Numbered from the stretch's first letter, positions 51,906 to 62,121 are shown. The stretch: DNA of 64,000 nt from Bacilli bacterium (GCA_017502465.1 JAFVUY010000025.1:51846-115845), one strand, 5' to 3'. The notes: generated by a model not told the origin, from the letters alone. Translations and numbers: made by a program.

Positions 51906-53242
51906 TACATTCCTGGAAATCCTGGCGGCATTCTGCCAGTTTTTTTATAAGATTCCATTTGTTTCAACATTTCTTTCATTTGCTCGTATTTTTTAATGAC
52001 TTGATTAATTTGAGCAAGTGTTGTGCCAGAACCTTTTGCAATTCTATTTTTTCTAGAGAATTTGAGAATTTCTGGTTCGTGTCGTTCTTCTGGAGTCATT
52101 GAATTAATAATCGTTTCAAATAACTTCATTTGTTTTTCACCTGCTGCCTGTTGTTCCGGAGTGATTTTAGGCATACCAGGAATTAACTTTAATAACCCAC
52201 CTAATGAACCCATCTTTTGAACTTTTCTCATTTGTTCAAGCATATCATTTAAATCAAATTTACCCGACATCATCTTACTAGCGGTTTTTCTAGCTTCTTT
52301 TTCATCAATCTCTTCTTGGGCTTTTTCCACTAAAGTCATGATGTCGCCCATACCTAAAATACGGTCTGCCATTCTGTCTGGGTGGAAGACATCTAAATCA
52401 GTAATTTTTTCACCAACACCTGAGAATTTAATTGGAACGCCAGTCATGTGTCTAATTGAAAGAGCAGCGCCGCCACGAGCGTCACCATCAAGTTTAGACA
52501 TAACACAGCCTGTTAAAGACAATTGTTCATCAAAAGATTTAGCAACATTAACAGCGTCTTGACCAGCCATTGCATCAACTAAAAGAATAATTTCATCTGG
52601 ATTAACTTTGTCTTTAATTTCATTAAGTTCCTTCATTAAAGGTTCATCGATTTGCAAACGTCCAGCTGTATCGATAATAAGAACATCTAAGTGTTCATTG
52701 TATGCTTTTTCTTTAGCTTTAATAGCGATTTCAATTGGGGAAACATTCGTGCCCATATTAACAATTGGAACGCCAACTTGTTTTGCAATTTGATCAAGTT
52801 GATCGATAGCGGCGGGTCTATAAACGTCACATGCCGCTAATAAAACTTTTTTATTAAGTTTATTTTTATGCAAATAGGCTAATTTACCTGCAGTAGTTGT
52901 CTTACCAGAACCTTGTAGACCAACAAGCATAATAATTGTAGGTTTGTTATTTTGGTAATGAATTTGACTATCTTCCGCACCTAGAAGTTGTTCTAATTCG
53001 TCGTGAACAATTTTAACCAACATTTGAGATGGATTAAGTTTTGATAAAACATCTTGTCCAAGAGCTTTTTCTTTAACGTTATTTACAAATTCTTTAACAA
53101 CTTTATAGTTAACATCAGCCTCTAAAAGAGCCACCCTAATTTCTTTAAGCATGGACTCCATATTGGCTTCGGTTAATCTAGCTTGTCCTTTTAGTTTTTT
53201 AAATATGAGACTTAACTTATCGGTTAATGATTCAAACGCCAT
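51905..53242 (-). CDS. ffh: signal recognition particle protein Ffh
   Basis: The product is 445 residues. The P-loop is GLQGSGKTTTAGKLA, followed by DTAGRLQID and TKLDGDARGGAAL in the GTPase; the Met-rich M domain closes with MPPGFPGM. It binds signal peptides and the SRP RNA. Its start codon overlaps the ylxM stop. Confidence 0.97.
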   Translation of the reverse strand: MAFESLTDKLSLIFKKLKGQARLTEANMESMLKEIRVALLEADVNYKVVKEFVNNVKEKALGQDVLSKLNPSQMLVKIVHDELEQLLGAEDSQIHYQNNKPTIIMLVGLQGSGKTTTAGKLAYLHKNKLNKKVLLAACDVYRPAAIDQLDQIAKQVGVPIVNMGTNVSPIEIAIKAKEKAYNEHLDVLIIDTAGRLQIDEPLMKELNEIKDKVNPDEIILLVDAMAGQDAVNVAKSFDEQLSLTGCVMSKLDGDARGGAALSIRHMTGVPIKFSGVGEKITDLDVFHPDRMADRILGMGDIMTLVEKAQEEIDEKEARKTASKMMSGKFDLNDMLEQMRKVQKMGSLGGLLKLIPGMPKITPEQQAAGEKQMKLFETIINSMTPEERHEPEILKFSRKNRIAKGSGTTLAQINQVIKKYEQMKEMLKQMESYKKTGRMPPGFPGM

Positions 53243-53565
53243 TAAAGTAAATCCTCCACATCTTTAATAATCTTCAAAATCTCAGCATTTTCGGTATTTT
53301 TGCCGATTTTTGCAAGTTTTTTAAATATTTCTTCTTTAGTTTTGCTATATTTTAAAACTTCCTCGTAATACTCTAATTTCTTGACACCTTTTTTGATTGC
53401 ATCATCAACAGCGGCTCTTGAAACGCCTCTGTTTTCAGCAATCTCTGATAGGGATAAATTGAGTTCATAATAGTCACTAATTATGTTCTTTTGAGTGTCG
53501 GTTAAAAGTCCGCCATAAATAGCGAACAATTTATTGATATATAAAGTTCTTTCTAATTCTTCCAT
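53242..53565 (-). CDS. ylxM: YlxM / UPF0122 helix-turn-helix protein
   Basis: I start this at the ATG at 53565, giving 107 residues. The sigma-70 region-4-like helix-turn-helix is in LSLSEIAENRGVSRAAVDDAI. It sits between ftsY and ffh, as in Bacillus and Streptococcus, where it modulates SRP. There are two bases between the ftsY stop and this start, with no ribosome site, so translation is coupled. Confidence 0.92.
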   Translation of the reverse strand: MEELERTLYINKLFAIYGGLLTDTQKNIISDYYELNLSLSEIAENRGVSRAAVDDAIKKGVKKLEYYEEVLKYSKTKEEIFKKLAKIGKNTENAEILKIIKDVEDLL

Positions 53566-53567
53566 AA

Positions 53568-54542
53568 TTACTCTACAACACAAAGCCCATACAAATATTT
53601 ATCAAGGTCAAATTCTGCTAGATCATCCATCTTTTCGCCTAAGCCAATAAATCTAACAGGGATACCTAATTCATCACGAATTGCAAGGATAATTCCGCCT
53701 TTTGAAGTTCCATCCATTTTGGTGATAACAACACCAGTAATAGATGTGACTTCAGAGAAAGCTTTAGCCTGAATTACACCATTTTGACCTGTTGTTGCAT
53801 CGATAACAAGAAAAGTTTCTTGAGGTGCGTTTGGAACTTCTTTTCCAATAACTCTTTTGATTTTAGAAAGCTCCGCCATAAGATTTGCTTTTGTTTGCAA
53901 TCTACCTGCGGTATCAACAATAACCAAATCAACATTTTCTTGTTTAGCTTTTTTCATGCCATCATATGCAACAGATGCAGGATCAGATTCACTAGGACCA
54001 TAGACAACATCGATTCCAAGTCTTTCTCCCCAAACGCATAACTGTTCTTTTGCACCAGCTCTAAATGTATCAGCAGCAACAAGCATAACCTTTTTACCCA
54101 TCTTTATATAACGATGAGCGAGCTTTGCAATCGTGGTTGTTTTACCAACACCATTAACTCCAACTACTAACAAAACTTTCATCTCATTATCGCTAAAATC
54201 AATATCTGTCGCGGTATCGCCTTTTGAGGCGTAACCCAAAAACATTTTATCGACAAGAATTTCATTAATTTCGTTTGGATCATAGATGTGTTCTTTTTCT
54301 GAAGTTTGAAGCACATCTTCAATAATTTGAATAGCTAAAGAAATACCAATATCTGATTCAATTAAAATTTCTTCAAGTTCTTCAAAATATGAAGAATTAA
54401 CCTTCTTATATCTACCAGCAAGGTTTGTTAATTTGGAAGAAAAATTTTGACGAGATTTGGCCATTCCGTCATTGTATTTATTTACAATTTCATCATTTTT
54501 CTTTTTAGAAAATTTACTCTTTAAAAAGGAAATTAAACCCAT
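53568..54542 (-). CDS. ftsY: SRP receptor FtsY
   Basis: The product is 324 residues. The NG domain has GVNGVGKTTTIAKLAHRY, VAADTFRAGAKEQL, VDTAGRLQTKANL and TKMDGTSKGG. The acidic N-terminal extension seen in E. coli is absent; a basic start (FLKSKFSKKK) can bind the membrane. It receives SRP-ribosome complexes. smc, which in Bacillus lies between rnc and ftsY, is absent. Confidence 0.97.
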   Translation of the reverse strand: MGLISFLKSKFSKKKNDEIVNKYNDGMAKSRQNFSSKLTNLAGRYKKVNSSYFEELEEILIESDIGISLAIQIIEDVLQTSEKEHIYDPNEINEILVDKMFLGYASKGDTATDIDFSDNEMKVLLVVGVNGVGKTTTIAKLAHRYIKMGKKVMLVAADTFRAGAKEQLCVWGERLGIDVVYGPSESDPASVAYDGMKKAKQENVDLVIVDTAGRLQTKANLMAELSKIKRVIGKEVPNAPQETFLVIDATTGQNGVIQAKAFSEVTSITGVVITKMDGTSKGGIILAIRDELGIPVRFIGLGEKMDDLAEFDLDKYLYGLCVVE

Positions 54543-54544
54543 GA

Positions 54545-55228
54545 TTAAATTCCTCCTTTAGCAAGAGCGTTTTTAGCAGCATCTTCTTCCGCAGCTTTTT
54601 TGCTTTTTCCAACGCCTTTAGCTAAAACCATTCCACCAAACATAACGTCGACATAGAAGGTTTTATCATGAGGCGGCCCTTTTTCATCCACTACAACATA
54701 AGTAACAGAATCTCTATGTTCGGATTGCATAGCTTCTTGAAGTTTGGTTTTATAATCGGTAAGGACATCAAAATCAATATTCTTAATATCGTTATACATA
54801 AATGATTTAATATATGAATAAATTTTATTTATTCCTAAATCCAAATAAATAGCCCCAATAAGTGCTTCAAAAACATCTTCTAAAATATTGTCAGACGCCG
54901 CTATTTTTTTAGAATCAATTGAATGACCGGTTTTAATATATTCGTGCAATTCAATCTTTCTTGCGTAATTCGCAAGAGAGGAAGATTTGACAAGATAGCT
55001 TCTTAGCTTAGACATAATGCCTTGATCTAAATTTGGGTGGAGTTTATAGATTAAGTCCGCACAAACAAAACCAAGAACAGCATCACCAATATATTCTAAT
55101 CTTTCATAGTCTTGGTTTTTTGTTCTTGCATCAGCGTTATATGAAGGGTGCGTTAAAGCAAGTTCGTATAAATGAACGTTTTTAGGTTTAATAAAAATTC
55201 TTTTAAATAATTCTTGGATATTATTCAC
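54545..55228 (-). CDS. rnc: ribonuclease III
   Basis: The product is 227 residues. The catalytic signature is ERLEYIGDAVLGFV, with a second acidic block in EDVFEALIGAIYLD. The double-stranded RNA-binding domain follows from TDYKTKLQEAMQ to KKAAEEDAAKNAL. It processes rRNA precursors. Its start overlaps the plsX end by eight bases. Confidence 0.97.
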   Translation of the reverse strand: MNNIQELFKRIFIKPKNVHLYELALTHPSYNADARTKNQDYERLEYIGDAVLGFVCADLIYKLHPNLDQGIMSKLRSYLVKSSSLANYARKIELHEYIKTGHSIDSKKIAASDNILEDVFEALIGAIYLDLGINKIYSYIKSFMYNDIKNIDFDVLTDYKTKLQEAMQSEHRDSVTYVVVDEKGPPHDKTFYVDVMFGGMVLAKGVGKSKKAAEEDAAKNALAKGGI

Positions 55229-56201
55229 TTTGCAACCCTTCCCTAATTTTTGAAACTATATCAGCTTCTGCTAACTTTTTGGCGACATTAATAGCACACT
55301 CAAAGGAATAAGCATCGGAATTACCATGAGCTTTAACAACAACGCCATTAATACCTAACAACATCGCGCCACCTGTGGATTTATAATCCATGGTTTCGCT
55401 CATTTCTTTGATACCTTTTCTAACATGTAAATAACCTAATTTAGTCCATAAATTTTTCTTAAAAGCCGATTTCATCATCTTAGACATGATGCTAGCAACA
55501 CCCTCGGCGCCTTTAAGGAAGATATTTCCAGAGAAACCATCGGTGACTACAACATCAGCATCGCCAGATAACACATCTCTTGCTTCAATATTTCCTAAAA
55601 AATTAGGAAAATTATTTTCTTTTAATAATTTATGAGCCTCTTTAACTTCAGGAGATCCTTTCATGGTTTCGCTACCGTTACTTAATAAAAACGATTTTGG
55701 ATTTTCAATAGAATATACGCCTTTTGCGTATAATCTTCCCATAGTGGCAAATTGAACTAATTCTTCGGGAGAATTTTCATTATTCGCACCAATATCGAGA
55801 ATAACAACTTTCTTTCCTTTGATTTTTGTTGGGAAAGGAGCAACTAACGCAGCTCTTTTTACACCTGGGATCATTTTTAATGTAATAGTAGACGCACTTA
55901 AAAAGCCTCCGGTAGATCCAGAAGAGATAATGCCATCTAACTGTTCATCTTTCAAAAGCTTAAGAGCCACCATCATGGAAGAATTTTTCATTCTCATAAC
56001 TTCCAAAGCTCCGGCTTCCATAGGAACGACGTCGCGAGCATCAACGATTTTACAAAGTCCCTCAAGAGCAGTTAATTCTTCTTTTTTACCAACAGCGATA
56101 ATTTCGCAGTCCTTATTCTTTTTTAAAAAATTAATAATTGCAGAAACACAAACTGAACTGCCTGCGTCTCCACCCATAGTATCAACAACAAATCTTAACA
56201 T
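55221..56201 (-). CDS. plsX: phosphate acyltransferase PlsX
   Basis: The product is 326 residues. VDTMGGDAGSSV at the start and DVVVTDGFSGNIFLKG later are family marks. It makes acyl-phosphate for phosphatidic acid synthesis. The fabD, fabG and acpP genes that usually follow it are not here. GAGGT precedes the start and a TAGAAT -10 box lies further up. Confidence 0.96.
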   Translation of the reverse strand: MLRFVVDTMGGDAGSSVCVSAIINFLKKNKDCEIIAVGKKEELTALEGLCKIVDARDVVPMEAGALEVMRMKNSSMMVALKLLKDEQLDGIISSGSTGGFLSASTITLKMIPGVKRAALVAPFPTKIKGKKVVILDIGANNENSPEELVQFATMGRLYAKGVYSIENPKSFLLSNGSETMKGSPEVKEAHKLLKENNFPNFLGNIEARDVLSGDADVVVTDGFSGNIFLKGAEGVASIMSKMMKSAFKKNLWTKLGYLHVRKGIKEMSETMDYKSTGGAMLLGINGVVVKAHGNSDAYSFECAINVAKKLAEADIVSKIREGLQSE

Positions 56202-56240
56202 AGTTAAATACCTCGTTTTTCATTCTACCATAATATAAAT

Positions 56241-56269
56241 AAAAAAGGACAAACTAGTTTATCCTTTTA
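56241..56269 (-). terminator. terminator after recG
   Basis: On the minus strand AAAGGA-T-AAAC and GTTT-G-TCCTTT form a long stem with a run of T after it, at the recG stop codon. Confidence 0.75.
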
Positions 56270-58259
56270 TAGTGTCATTAGTTGAAATTTGTTTTTTAAT
56301 ATATTCAACAAAGTAAGAATTTCCTGGCCTATCTTTGTTCTTTAATATTTCAAGAGCGTCATCTCTAGCAACAATAAATATTTTTAAATCATCGATAGGG
56401 TTTAAGAATGTGAAGTTAGGTAAACCGCTTTGTTTGAATCCTGTTAGTTCGCCTGGTCCTCTTAGTTTTAAATCTTCCTCTGCGATTACAAAACCATCCT
56501 CAGTTTTACACATAATATTCAGTTTATCTTTAGATTCCTCATCGCCTTCATTATAGGTTAAAATGCAATATGAGTTTTCTCCATCTCTTCCAACCCTTCC
56601 TCTAAGTTGATGAAGCGAGGCTAAGCCAAAGAAACTAGCGTCATAAACAATCATGAGATTCGCGTTTTTAACATCGATTCCTACTTCTATTACTTGAGTA
56701 GAAACTAAGATAGGCGTCTCGTTTGAATAAAACTTATTTAAAACGTCTTCTTTTTCTTCATTTTTCATTTTACCGTGCAAATAACCGACTTTTTTGCCAT
56801 ATTTCAATGCGAAACGCGCATAAAGTTGTTCGGCTGAATATCTACCATCGTCTTTAAAATCAATGATAGGTGCAACAATATAAACTTGTTTATTTTGACT
56901 TAAGGAATTATCAATAGCTTTAAAAATTCTTTCAGATTCGCTTTCTAAAATAAGTGTTTTAACTTTTCTTGTTTTATTTGGAAACATAGCTAAAGAAGAG
57001 AAATCTAAATCTCCATATAAGGTTAACGCTAAAGAACGTGGGATAGGTGTTGCAGACATCATCAATAGGTCTGCGTGATCTCCTTTTGAAGCAAGGGCTA
57101 ATCTTTGGTTAACACCAAATCTATGCTGTTCATCAATAACTACCAAACCCAAAGATGAATAATTAACAGATTTAGAAAACAAAGCATGAGTGCCTACAAC
57201 TATATCAATATATCCATCTCTTAAATCGTCATAAATTTGTTTCTTTTCACTTGCTTTAGTGGACCCTAATAATAAGGCAATCTTAATCTTTGTGTCCTTA
57301 AATAATTTAATTGCGTTTTTATAATGTTGTCTTGCTAAAGAATCTGTAGGTGCCATAAGAGCCCCTTGATCACCTCTGACATAATTCGCATACAAGGCAA
57401 TAAAAGACACTAAAGTTTTACCTGTTCCAACATCTCCTTGAAGCAGTCTATACATAAGCGAAGATTGATTCATATCTTCAATAATTTCACTTGAAGCTCT
57501 GATTTGATCTTCAGTAAGTTGATATGGAAGACTCTTTAAAAAAGCCTCGCATGATTCAATTCCTATAGGTTCTTTTTTAATTTTTACTAAAGATTTATTT
57601 TCTTCTTTAATAAGAAGGTTCTTCATCGCGAAAGTAAGAGCTTCTTCGTATTTCAAATAACGATAAGCATCTCTAACATCTTTATATGTTTTAGGAGAAT
57701 GAACTAAATTAAGAGCATCCTCTTTTTTAATTAATTTATATTTATTTATATATGAATAAGGAATAGAGGTGTAAATTTTACCTTTAAGTTCTTCTAAAGA
57801 CCTTTTAACCAAACTTGAAAATAAATGATTAGGATAAGATTGAGGCAAAGAATAGACTGGCTTTAATTTTTTTCCTTCTTCTATTTTCCCTTTTACAATA
57901 TTGATTAAGTCTATTTCATTTCTTTTGAAATTAAATGCTCCTATAAGAGTGTAAAGTTCATTAACATTTAATGTTTTGCATAAATAACCACGATTAAAAG
58001 CGACCACTCTAAAGTATTTGTTTTCTTTCGACATAAAGTCAAAAGCAACAACTTCAACTCTTTTGCTTTTATTAACTTTAGGAGAGGTGATAACCCTACC
58101 TTCTATAACTATTTTTTGTTTATCTTTTAAATCATTTAGATCAGTCAAAGAAAAATCTTCATACCGATTAGGTAAATGATTAATAACATTGTATGGGGTA
58201 TAAATGCCCATATTAAATAGTAAACTATTTAATTTACTAGATTTTGTCAGCTTCGCCAT
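56259..58259 (-). CDS. recG: ATP-dependent DNA helicase RecG
   Basis: The product is 666 residues. The wedge/OB domain (about 55-150) is followed by helicase motifs: LLQGDVGTGKTLV (I), VVIDEQHRFG (II), MMSATPIPRSL (III), and HQLRGRVGRDGENSYC (VI). It remodels stalled forks. It follows the membrane-protein gene by five bases and has no clear ribosome site. Confidence 0.97.
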   Translation of the reverse strand: MAKLTKSSKLNSLLFNMGIYTPYNVINHLPNRYEDFSLTDLNDLKDKQKIVIEGRVITSPKVNKSKRVEVVAFDFMSKENKYFRVVAFNRGYLCKTLNVNELYTLIGAFNFKRNEIDLINIVKGKIEEGKKLKPVYSLPQSYPNHLFSSLVKRSLEELKGKIYTSIPYSYINKYKLIKKEDALNLVHSPKTYKDVRDAYRYLKYEEALTFAMKNLLIKEENKSLVKIKKEPIGIESCEAFLKSLPYQLTEDQIRASSEIIEDMNQSSLMYRLLQGDVGTGKTLVSFIALYANYVRGDQGALMAPTDSLARQHYKNAIKLFKDTKIKIALLLGSTKASEKKQIYDDLRDGYIDIVVGTHALFSKSVNYSSLGLVVIDEQHRFGVNQRLALASKGDHADLLMMSATPIPRSLALTLYGDLDFSSLAMFPNKTRKVKTLILESESERIFKAIDNSLSQNKQVYIVAPIIDFKDDGRYSAEQLYARFALKYGKKVGYLHGKMKNEEKEDVLNKFYSNETPILVSTQVIEVGIDVKNANLMIVYDASFFGLASLHQLRGRVGRDGENSYCILTYNEGDEESKDKLNIMCKTEDGFVIAEEDLKLRGPGELTGFKQSGLPNFTFLNPIDDLKIFIVARDDALEILKNKDRPGNSYFVEYIKKQISTNDTIKG

Positions 58260-58264
58260 TAAAA

Positions 58265-59290
58265 TTAGATCTTTTCAATTTTACCATTCTCTCCGTGGAC
58301 ACGGACAGAAGCTCCGGTAAGAGAGGCTAAAATTTTGACATAATTAAGAGCTTCATCTTTTTCAACAAAGAGTTTAATACATTTAACATCTTTGCCGTAT
58401 TTAACTTGCCAGAAGTTCGCATCACTTCTTTTTGTGACGTGATAAATTTTATAATTTAAATCTAAATCTTTTGGAACATCAATAGAGATGTCTTTTGGGA
58501 TTTTAATTTTCTTAACAGGCGTTTTTGTAGCAGGTTTCTTTTCAACTTTTTTGCTAACAGTTTTTTCACTCTTCTTAGTTGTTGTAGTAACTGTTTGTTT
58601 TGCTTTTTTAGTAGTTTTTGTTTGTTTTGCTTTTTCATCATTTGCTTCCGTTTCAAGTAAAACATAATGTTTAGAAGCAATATTCGCAAGTAAAGTTAAA
58701 ATAAATCCTAATAAAATTGGAACAAGCACAAAAGAACTTAAAACAATAATTTTATACATTAGTTCGTTTTGATTAGTGATAACGTCCATAAATTGATATG
58801 GGAACCCACCTATAACTTTGATGAAATAAAGCAAATAAATTACTCCAAAATAAATAACATTACCAAGAGATGGAGCAATTACAATTTTATATTTTGCCTT
58901 AAATGTTGCATCTAAGAAGATAAATGCGATAAGTGAATATACACATAAAACTAGGGTTGTGATGTCGAAAACATTAATAAGATCTGCAAAATTCTTTGTA
59001 AGTAACAAAGTTAAGCTAACAGAGGAAATAAGAAATGTAACACCTAAAAGGCGTAGGGATAAATAAAAATTAGATTTAATAAATTTCTTTTTGCTTAATG
59101 CAACTATATCTAAAATAATTCCAACAAAGGATGTTAATGCGAAGAAACAAACCGCTAGTAAAGGAAGGAGAATTCCTAAATAAAGAGGATTAAATCCTTT
59201 ATTGTTAACAAAAATACCTGCGATTAATAAACCAGATATCAAAAAAGAGATAAGGTTGCCAATTAATGAAAATACATTTCTAAGTTTCAT
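58265..59290 (-). CDS. membrane protein with C-terminal DUF2188-like domain
   Basis: I start at the ATG at 59290, with GGAGG. The product is 341 residues. Six membrane segments span about 1-210. A Lys, Thr and Ala-rich linker (about 215-265) leads to a C-terminal domain, YHVTKRSDANFWQVKYG to TGASVRVHGENGKIEKI, resembling DUF2188. The role is unknown; the C-terminal domain may bind nucleic acid or protein on the inner face. It lies between the fakA-like gene and recG. Confidence 0.75.
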   Translation of the reverse strand: MKLRNVFSLIGNLISFLISGLLIAGIFVNNKGFNPLYLGILLPLLAVCFFALTSFVGIILDIVALSKKKFIKSNFYLSLRLLGVTFLISSVSLTLLLTKNFADLINVFDITTLVLCVYSLIAFIFLDATFKAKYKIVIAPSLGNVIYFGVIYLLYFIKVIGGFPYQFMDVITNQNELMYKIIVLSSFVLVPILLGFILTLLANIASKHYVLLETEANDEKAKQTKTTKKAKQTVTTTTKKSEKTVSKKVEKKPATKTPVKKIKIPKDISIDVPKDLDLNYKIYHVTKRSDANFWQVKYGKDVKCIKLFVEKDEALNYVKILASLTGASVRVHGENGKIEKI

Positions 59291-59308
59291 AAGTTTTCCT
59301 CCTAAAAA

Positions 59309-59332
59309 ATAAAAGGGCAAATACCCTTTTAT
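59309..59332 (-). terminator. terminator after the fakA-like gene
   Basis: AAAAGGG (59311-59317) and CCCTTTT (59324-59330), loop of six, followed by TATTTTTT on the minus strand. Confidence 0.75.
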
Positions 59333-59337
59333 TATAA

Positions 59338-61005
59338 CTATTCAACTCCAATTAAGAAAGAGTAAACTGGTTGTCCACCCTCTCTCATATCAAGATCGAA
59401 GTCTGGATATCTTTCAGAGATGTGTTTTGATAAAATTTCAGCAGTTTCATTATCAACATCAGCACCTAATAAGATAGTGATAATTGATTTTGATTCATCA
59501 ACCATTTTTTCAATAAGGTTTAATGCGATTTCAATTTTATCTAATCCGTTAACAACGATTTGTTTTTCACAAATACCAATGTAATCATCTTTTTTGATAG
59601 ATAAACCGTTAATTTCTGTATCTCTAATAGCGAATGTAACTTCACCAGATTTAACGTTTTTAAGTGCAGCTTTCATGGTTCTGAAGTTTTCTTCGTTAGT
59701 TGCATCAGGATCAAACATGATAGCAGCTGTAATACCTTGAAGTATTGTTTTTGAAGGAATTACATAAGCTTCGACATCTTCTTCGCTCATAATATCGCAA
59801 GCTTGAGAAGCTGCCATTAAAATATTTGAGTTATTAGGTAAGATGTAAACCGTATCAGCGTTTGCGGCTTTAATCGCGCTTACAAAGTCTTCAGCGGATG
59901 GATTCATTGTTTGTCCACCTTTAACAATTTCGCTAACACCGATTTCATTAAAGAAGTTTGAGATGCCATCACCACTAGAAACTGCGATAATTGCATATTT
60001 GCTTCTTGGTTTTTGTTCTGGTTCTTGGACTAAGTCTTCATGAACTTCAACAGGTTGTCCTGTTTCAAGAGCGTGGTGTTGCTCAGTCATGTTTTCAATT
60101 TTCAATTTTAAAAATTCACCAAATTGTTGAGCGTAATTTAAGACAGTGCCTGGAGTCAATGTATGGATATGAACTTTAACGATGTCTTCATCGTGAACAA
60201 CAACAATTGAATTACCTCTTGAGGCAAGAACTGATGTAAAGCGTTTTTCATTAAATGCTTTTTTAACACTGTCAGGTCCTAAAGACATAATGAATTCAGT
60301 GCAATAACCAAATTCTTCATCTTCCATAAGAGCACCTGCTGCCATAAGTGGGTTTTCTTTTTCCATCGCAGTAGCTTGGTTTCTTTCAACGAAGTGACCT
60401 TCAAGACCAAGTTTCATACCATCAAGGATTTTAATTAATCCAGCACCACCAGAGTCGACAACACCAACTTCTTTTAAGACTGGTAATAATTCAGGGGTTC
60501 TTTGTAAAGAAGCATTTGCTTCTTTAATTAACTCGTCCATACATTTTAAGATTGTCCAATCTTTTTGAACAACTTCATGTAAGTGAGTTGCAGATTCACG
60601 AATAACAGTTAAAATTGTGCCTTCAACTGGTCTCATAACAGCCTTATAAGCAACAGTGACACCATTTTCAAAAGCGTTAGCAAATGCAACTGCGTTAGCT
60701 TCACTTAACCCTTCTAACCCTTGAGCGAAACCTCTAAAGATTTGAGAAGTGATAACACCAGAATTTCCTCTTGCACCCATAAGTAAACCACGAGAGAAAG
60801 CTTTTGCGATTTCAGAAATAGATAAATCTGATCTATTTTGGATTTCTTTCGCGCCGGATGTGCATGTTAAATTCATGTTCATGCCTGTGTCACCGTCAGG
60901 CACAGGGAAGACATTTAATGCATCGATTTCTGGATAATGGTTATATAAATTGTTAGAGCCTGATAAAAGCATCTCTTTCAATGTTTGTCCGTTTATAGTT
61001 TTCAT
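59338..61005 (-). CDS. fakA: DAK2-domain protein, FakA/YloV-like fatty acid kinase subunit
   Basis: The product is 555 residues. The DhaL ATP-binding domain starts NVFPVPDGDTGMNMNLT and has MGARGNSGVITSQIFRGF and DSGGAGLIKIL. The C-terminal half has the YILPNNSNILMAA block typical of YloV/FakA. With a FakB lipid-binding protein it phosphorylates fatty acids. It follows the asp23-like gene by 14 bases, as yloU-yloV in Bacillus. Confidence 0.9.
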   Translation of the reverse strand: MKTINGQTLKEMLLSGSNNLYNHYPEIDALNVFPVPDGDTGMNMNLTCTSGAKEIQNRSDLSISEIAKAFSRGLLMGARGNSGVITSQIFRGFAQGLEGLSEANAVAFANAFENGVTVAYKAVMRPVEGTILTVIRESATHLHEVVQKDWTILKCMDELIKEANASLQRTPELLPVLKEVGVVDSGGAGLIKILDGMKLGLEGHFVERNQATAMEKENPLMAAGALMEDEEFGYCTEFIMSLGPDSVKKAFNEKRFTSVLASRGNSIVVVHDEDIVKVHIHTLTPGTVLNYAQQFGEFLKLKIENMTEQHHALETGQPVEVHEDLVQEPEQKPRSKYAIIAVSSGDGISNFFNEIGVSEIVKGGQTMNPSAEDFVSAIKAANADTVYILPNNSNILMAASQACDIMSEEDVEAYVIPSKTILQGITAAIMFDPDATNEENFRTMKAALKNVKSGEVTFAIRDTEINGLSIKKDDYIGICEKQIVVNGLDKIEIALNLIEKMVDESKSIITILLGADVDNETAEILSKHISERYPDFDLDMREGGQPVYSFLIGVE

Positions 61006-61019
61006 AATAGTAATTTCCT

Positions 61020-61364
61020 TTAGATGATGGCCATCGCGTAGACATTAACTTTGCTACATTTATGACCAGTTTTTTTGTTAGCGACATACTTAATGGATTT
61101 TTGGCATTCTCTAATACTTTCTGAGATTTTGACTTCGCTAGATAAGATAACAAAAATAGAAACAGAAAAACCTTTTTCTAAAGAACCTTCGATTTGGATT
61201 CCTTTTTTCGCTTTTTCTTTTTCTAAAGATGTTGCCTTTTTGTTCCCGATATCTTTATCACAGATACCAACAACGCCATAACATCCAGTAGCGGTTTCAT
61301 ATATAATTTCAACTAAATCATTCATGCTTAGTGATTTAGGATTTTGTGTTTTTGTTTCTTTCAT
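61020..61364 (-). CDS. Asp23/Gls24-family protein (YloU-like)
   Basis: The product is 114 residues. LNDLVEIIYETATGCYGVVGI-type and FSVSIFVILSSEVKISESIRE blocks (here DLVEIIYETATGCYGVVGI and the second) fit the Asp23 family. Members are linked to membrane stress. A strong promoter lies just upstream. Confidence 0.9.
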   Translation of the reverse strand: MKETKTQNPKSLSMNDLVEIIYETATGCYGVVGICDKDIGNKKATSLEKEKAKKGIQIEGSLEKGFSVSIFVILSSEVKISESIRECQKSIKYVANKKTGHKCSKVNVYAMAII

Positions 61365-61390
61365 AATTTACTACCCTTTAAGGTAAGGTC

Positions 61391-61419
61391 ATTTTACATA
61401 GTAAAAGGGATGTTGTCAA
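61391..61419 (-). promoter_or_regulatory. promoter of the asp23-fakA unit
   Basis: A consensus TTGACA (61414-61419), a 17-base spacer and TAAAAT (61391-61396). Confidence 0.8.
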
Positions 61420-61434
61420 GTTTATAGACACCCT

Positions 61435-62121
61435 CTACTTGTTTATCATTTTTATGAATCTCTTCAAATCTGATTCAGTAGTAATCTTAAAATTATCTAC
61501 ATCTCCGTCAACAATATAGACTTCTTTACCTTGATTTATAATCAAACTCACATCATCTGTTTTATCATACATTTTTGATTTTGAAGCAATGCTATGCGCT
61601 TCATATATCGTTAAAAATTTAAAAGCTTGAGGAGTTTGATGTAAATAGACATAATTACGATCTAGAATTTCTATAACTTTGTTATCTTTTACAATAGAGA
61701 CAGTGTCATACGCCTTAATCGCGCTGGTAATAGAGTCATGAATGGATAAGGATTCTAAACATGATGTAATAACCTCTTTAGAGACAAGAGGTCTCGCACT
61801 ATCATGAATTAAAATATTATCATTTTCATCTATTTGATGTTGTTTTAAATATTCTAAGGCTAAATGGATAGATTCTTGCCTATTTTTTCCTCCAGAAATA
61901 ACATCAATTATTTTGTTATATCTATCTTTAACAATATCTTTCACAAATGAAATTTTATCTTTTAAAGTCACTAATAATATAGAATCAATGTCTTTAATTG
62001 AATCGAAAGTAGATAAACTATATTCAAAAAGATATTTATCATTTATCTTGATAAATTGTTTTGATGTATCGTTATTTAATCTTTCGCTTTTGCCAGCGAG
62101 AAGGATGATTGCGACGTTCAT
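61435..62121 (-). CDS. ispD: 2-C-methyl-D-erythritol 4-phosphate cytidylyltransferase
   Basis: The product is 228 residues. The CTP site is ILLAGKSERLNNDTSKQF; SGGKNRQESI and IHDSARPLVS follow. It makes CDP-methylerythritol in the MEP pathway. TarI, a close relative for teichoic acid, is an alternative, but the presence of dxr supports IspD. No ribosome site precedes the ATG, and a -10 box lies six bases upstream. Confidence 0.9.
   Translation of the reverse strand: MNVAIILLAGKSERLNNDTSKQFIKINDKYLFEYSLSTFDSIKDIDSILLVTLKDKISFVKDIVKDRYNKIIDVISGGKNRQESIHLALEYLKQHQIDENDNILIHDSARPLVSKEVITSCLESLSIHDSITSAIKAYDTVSIVKDNKVIEILDRNYVYLHQTPQAFKFLTIYEAHSIASKSKMYDKTDDVSLIINQGKEVYIVDGDVDNFKITTESDLKRFIKMINK

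Noticed and set aside
55819..56238. Plus-strand open frame of 139 codons opposite plsX
   Set aside because: It is a shadow of plsX with no ribosome site or recognisable motif.
61435..62121. Calling this gene TarI (teichoic acid synthesis)
   Set aside because: TarI normally sits with tarJ; here dxr is present in the window and no tar genes are seen, so IspD fits better.
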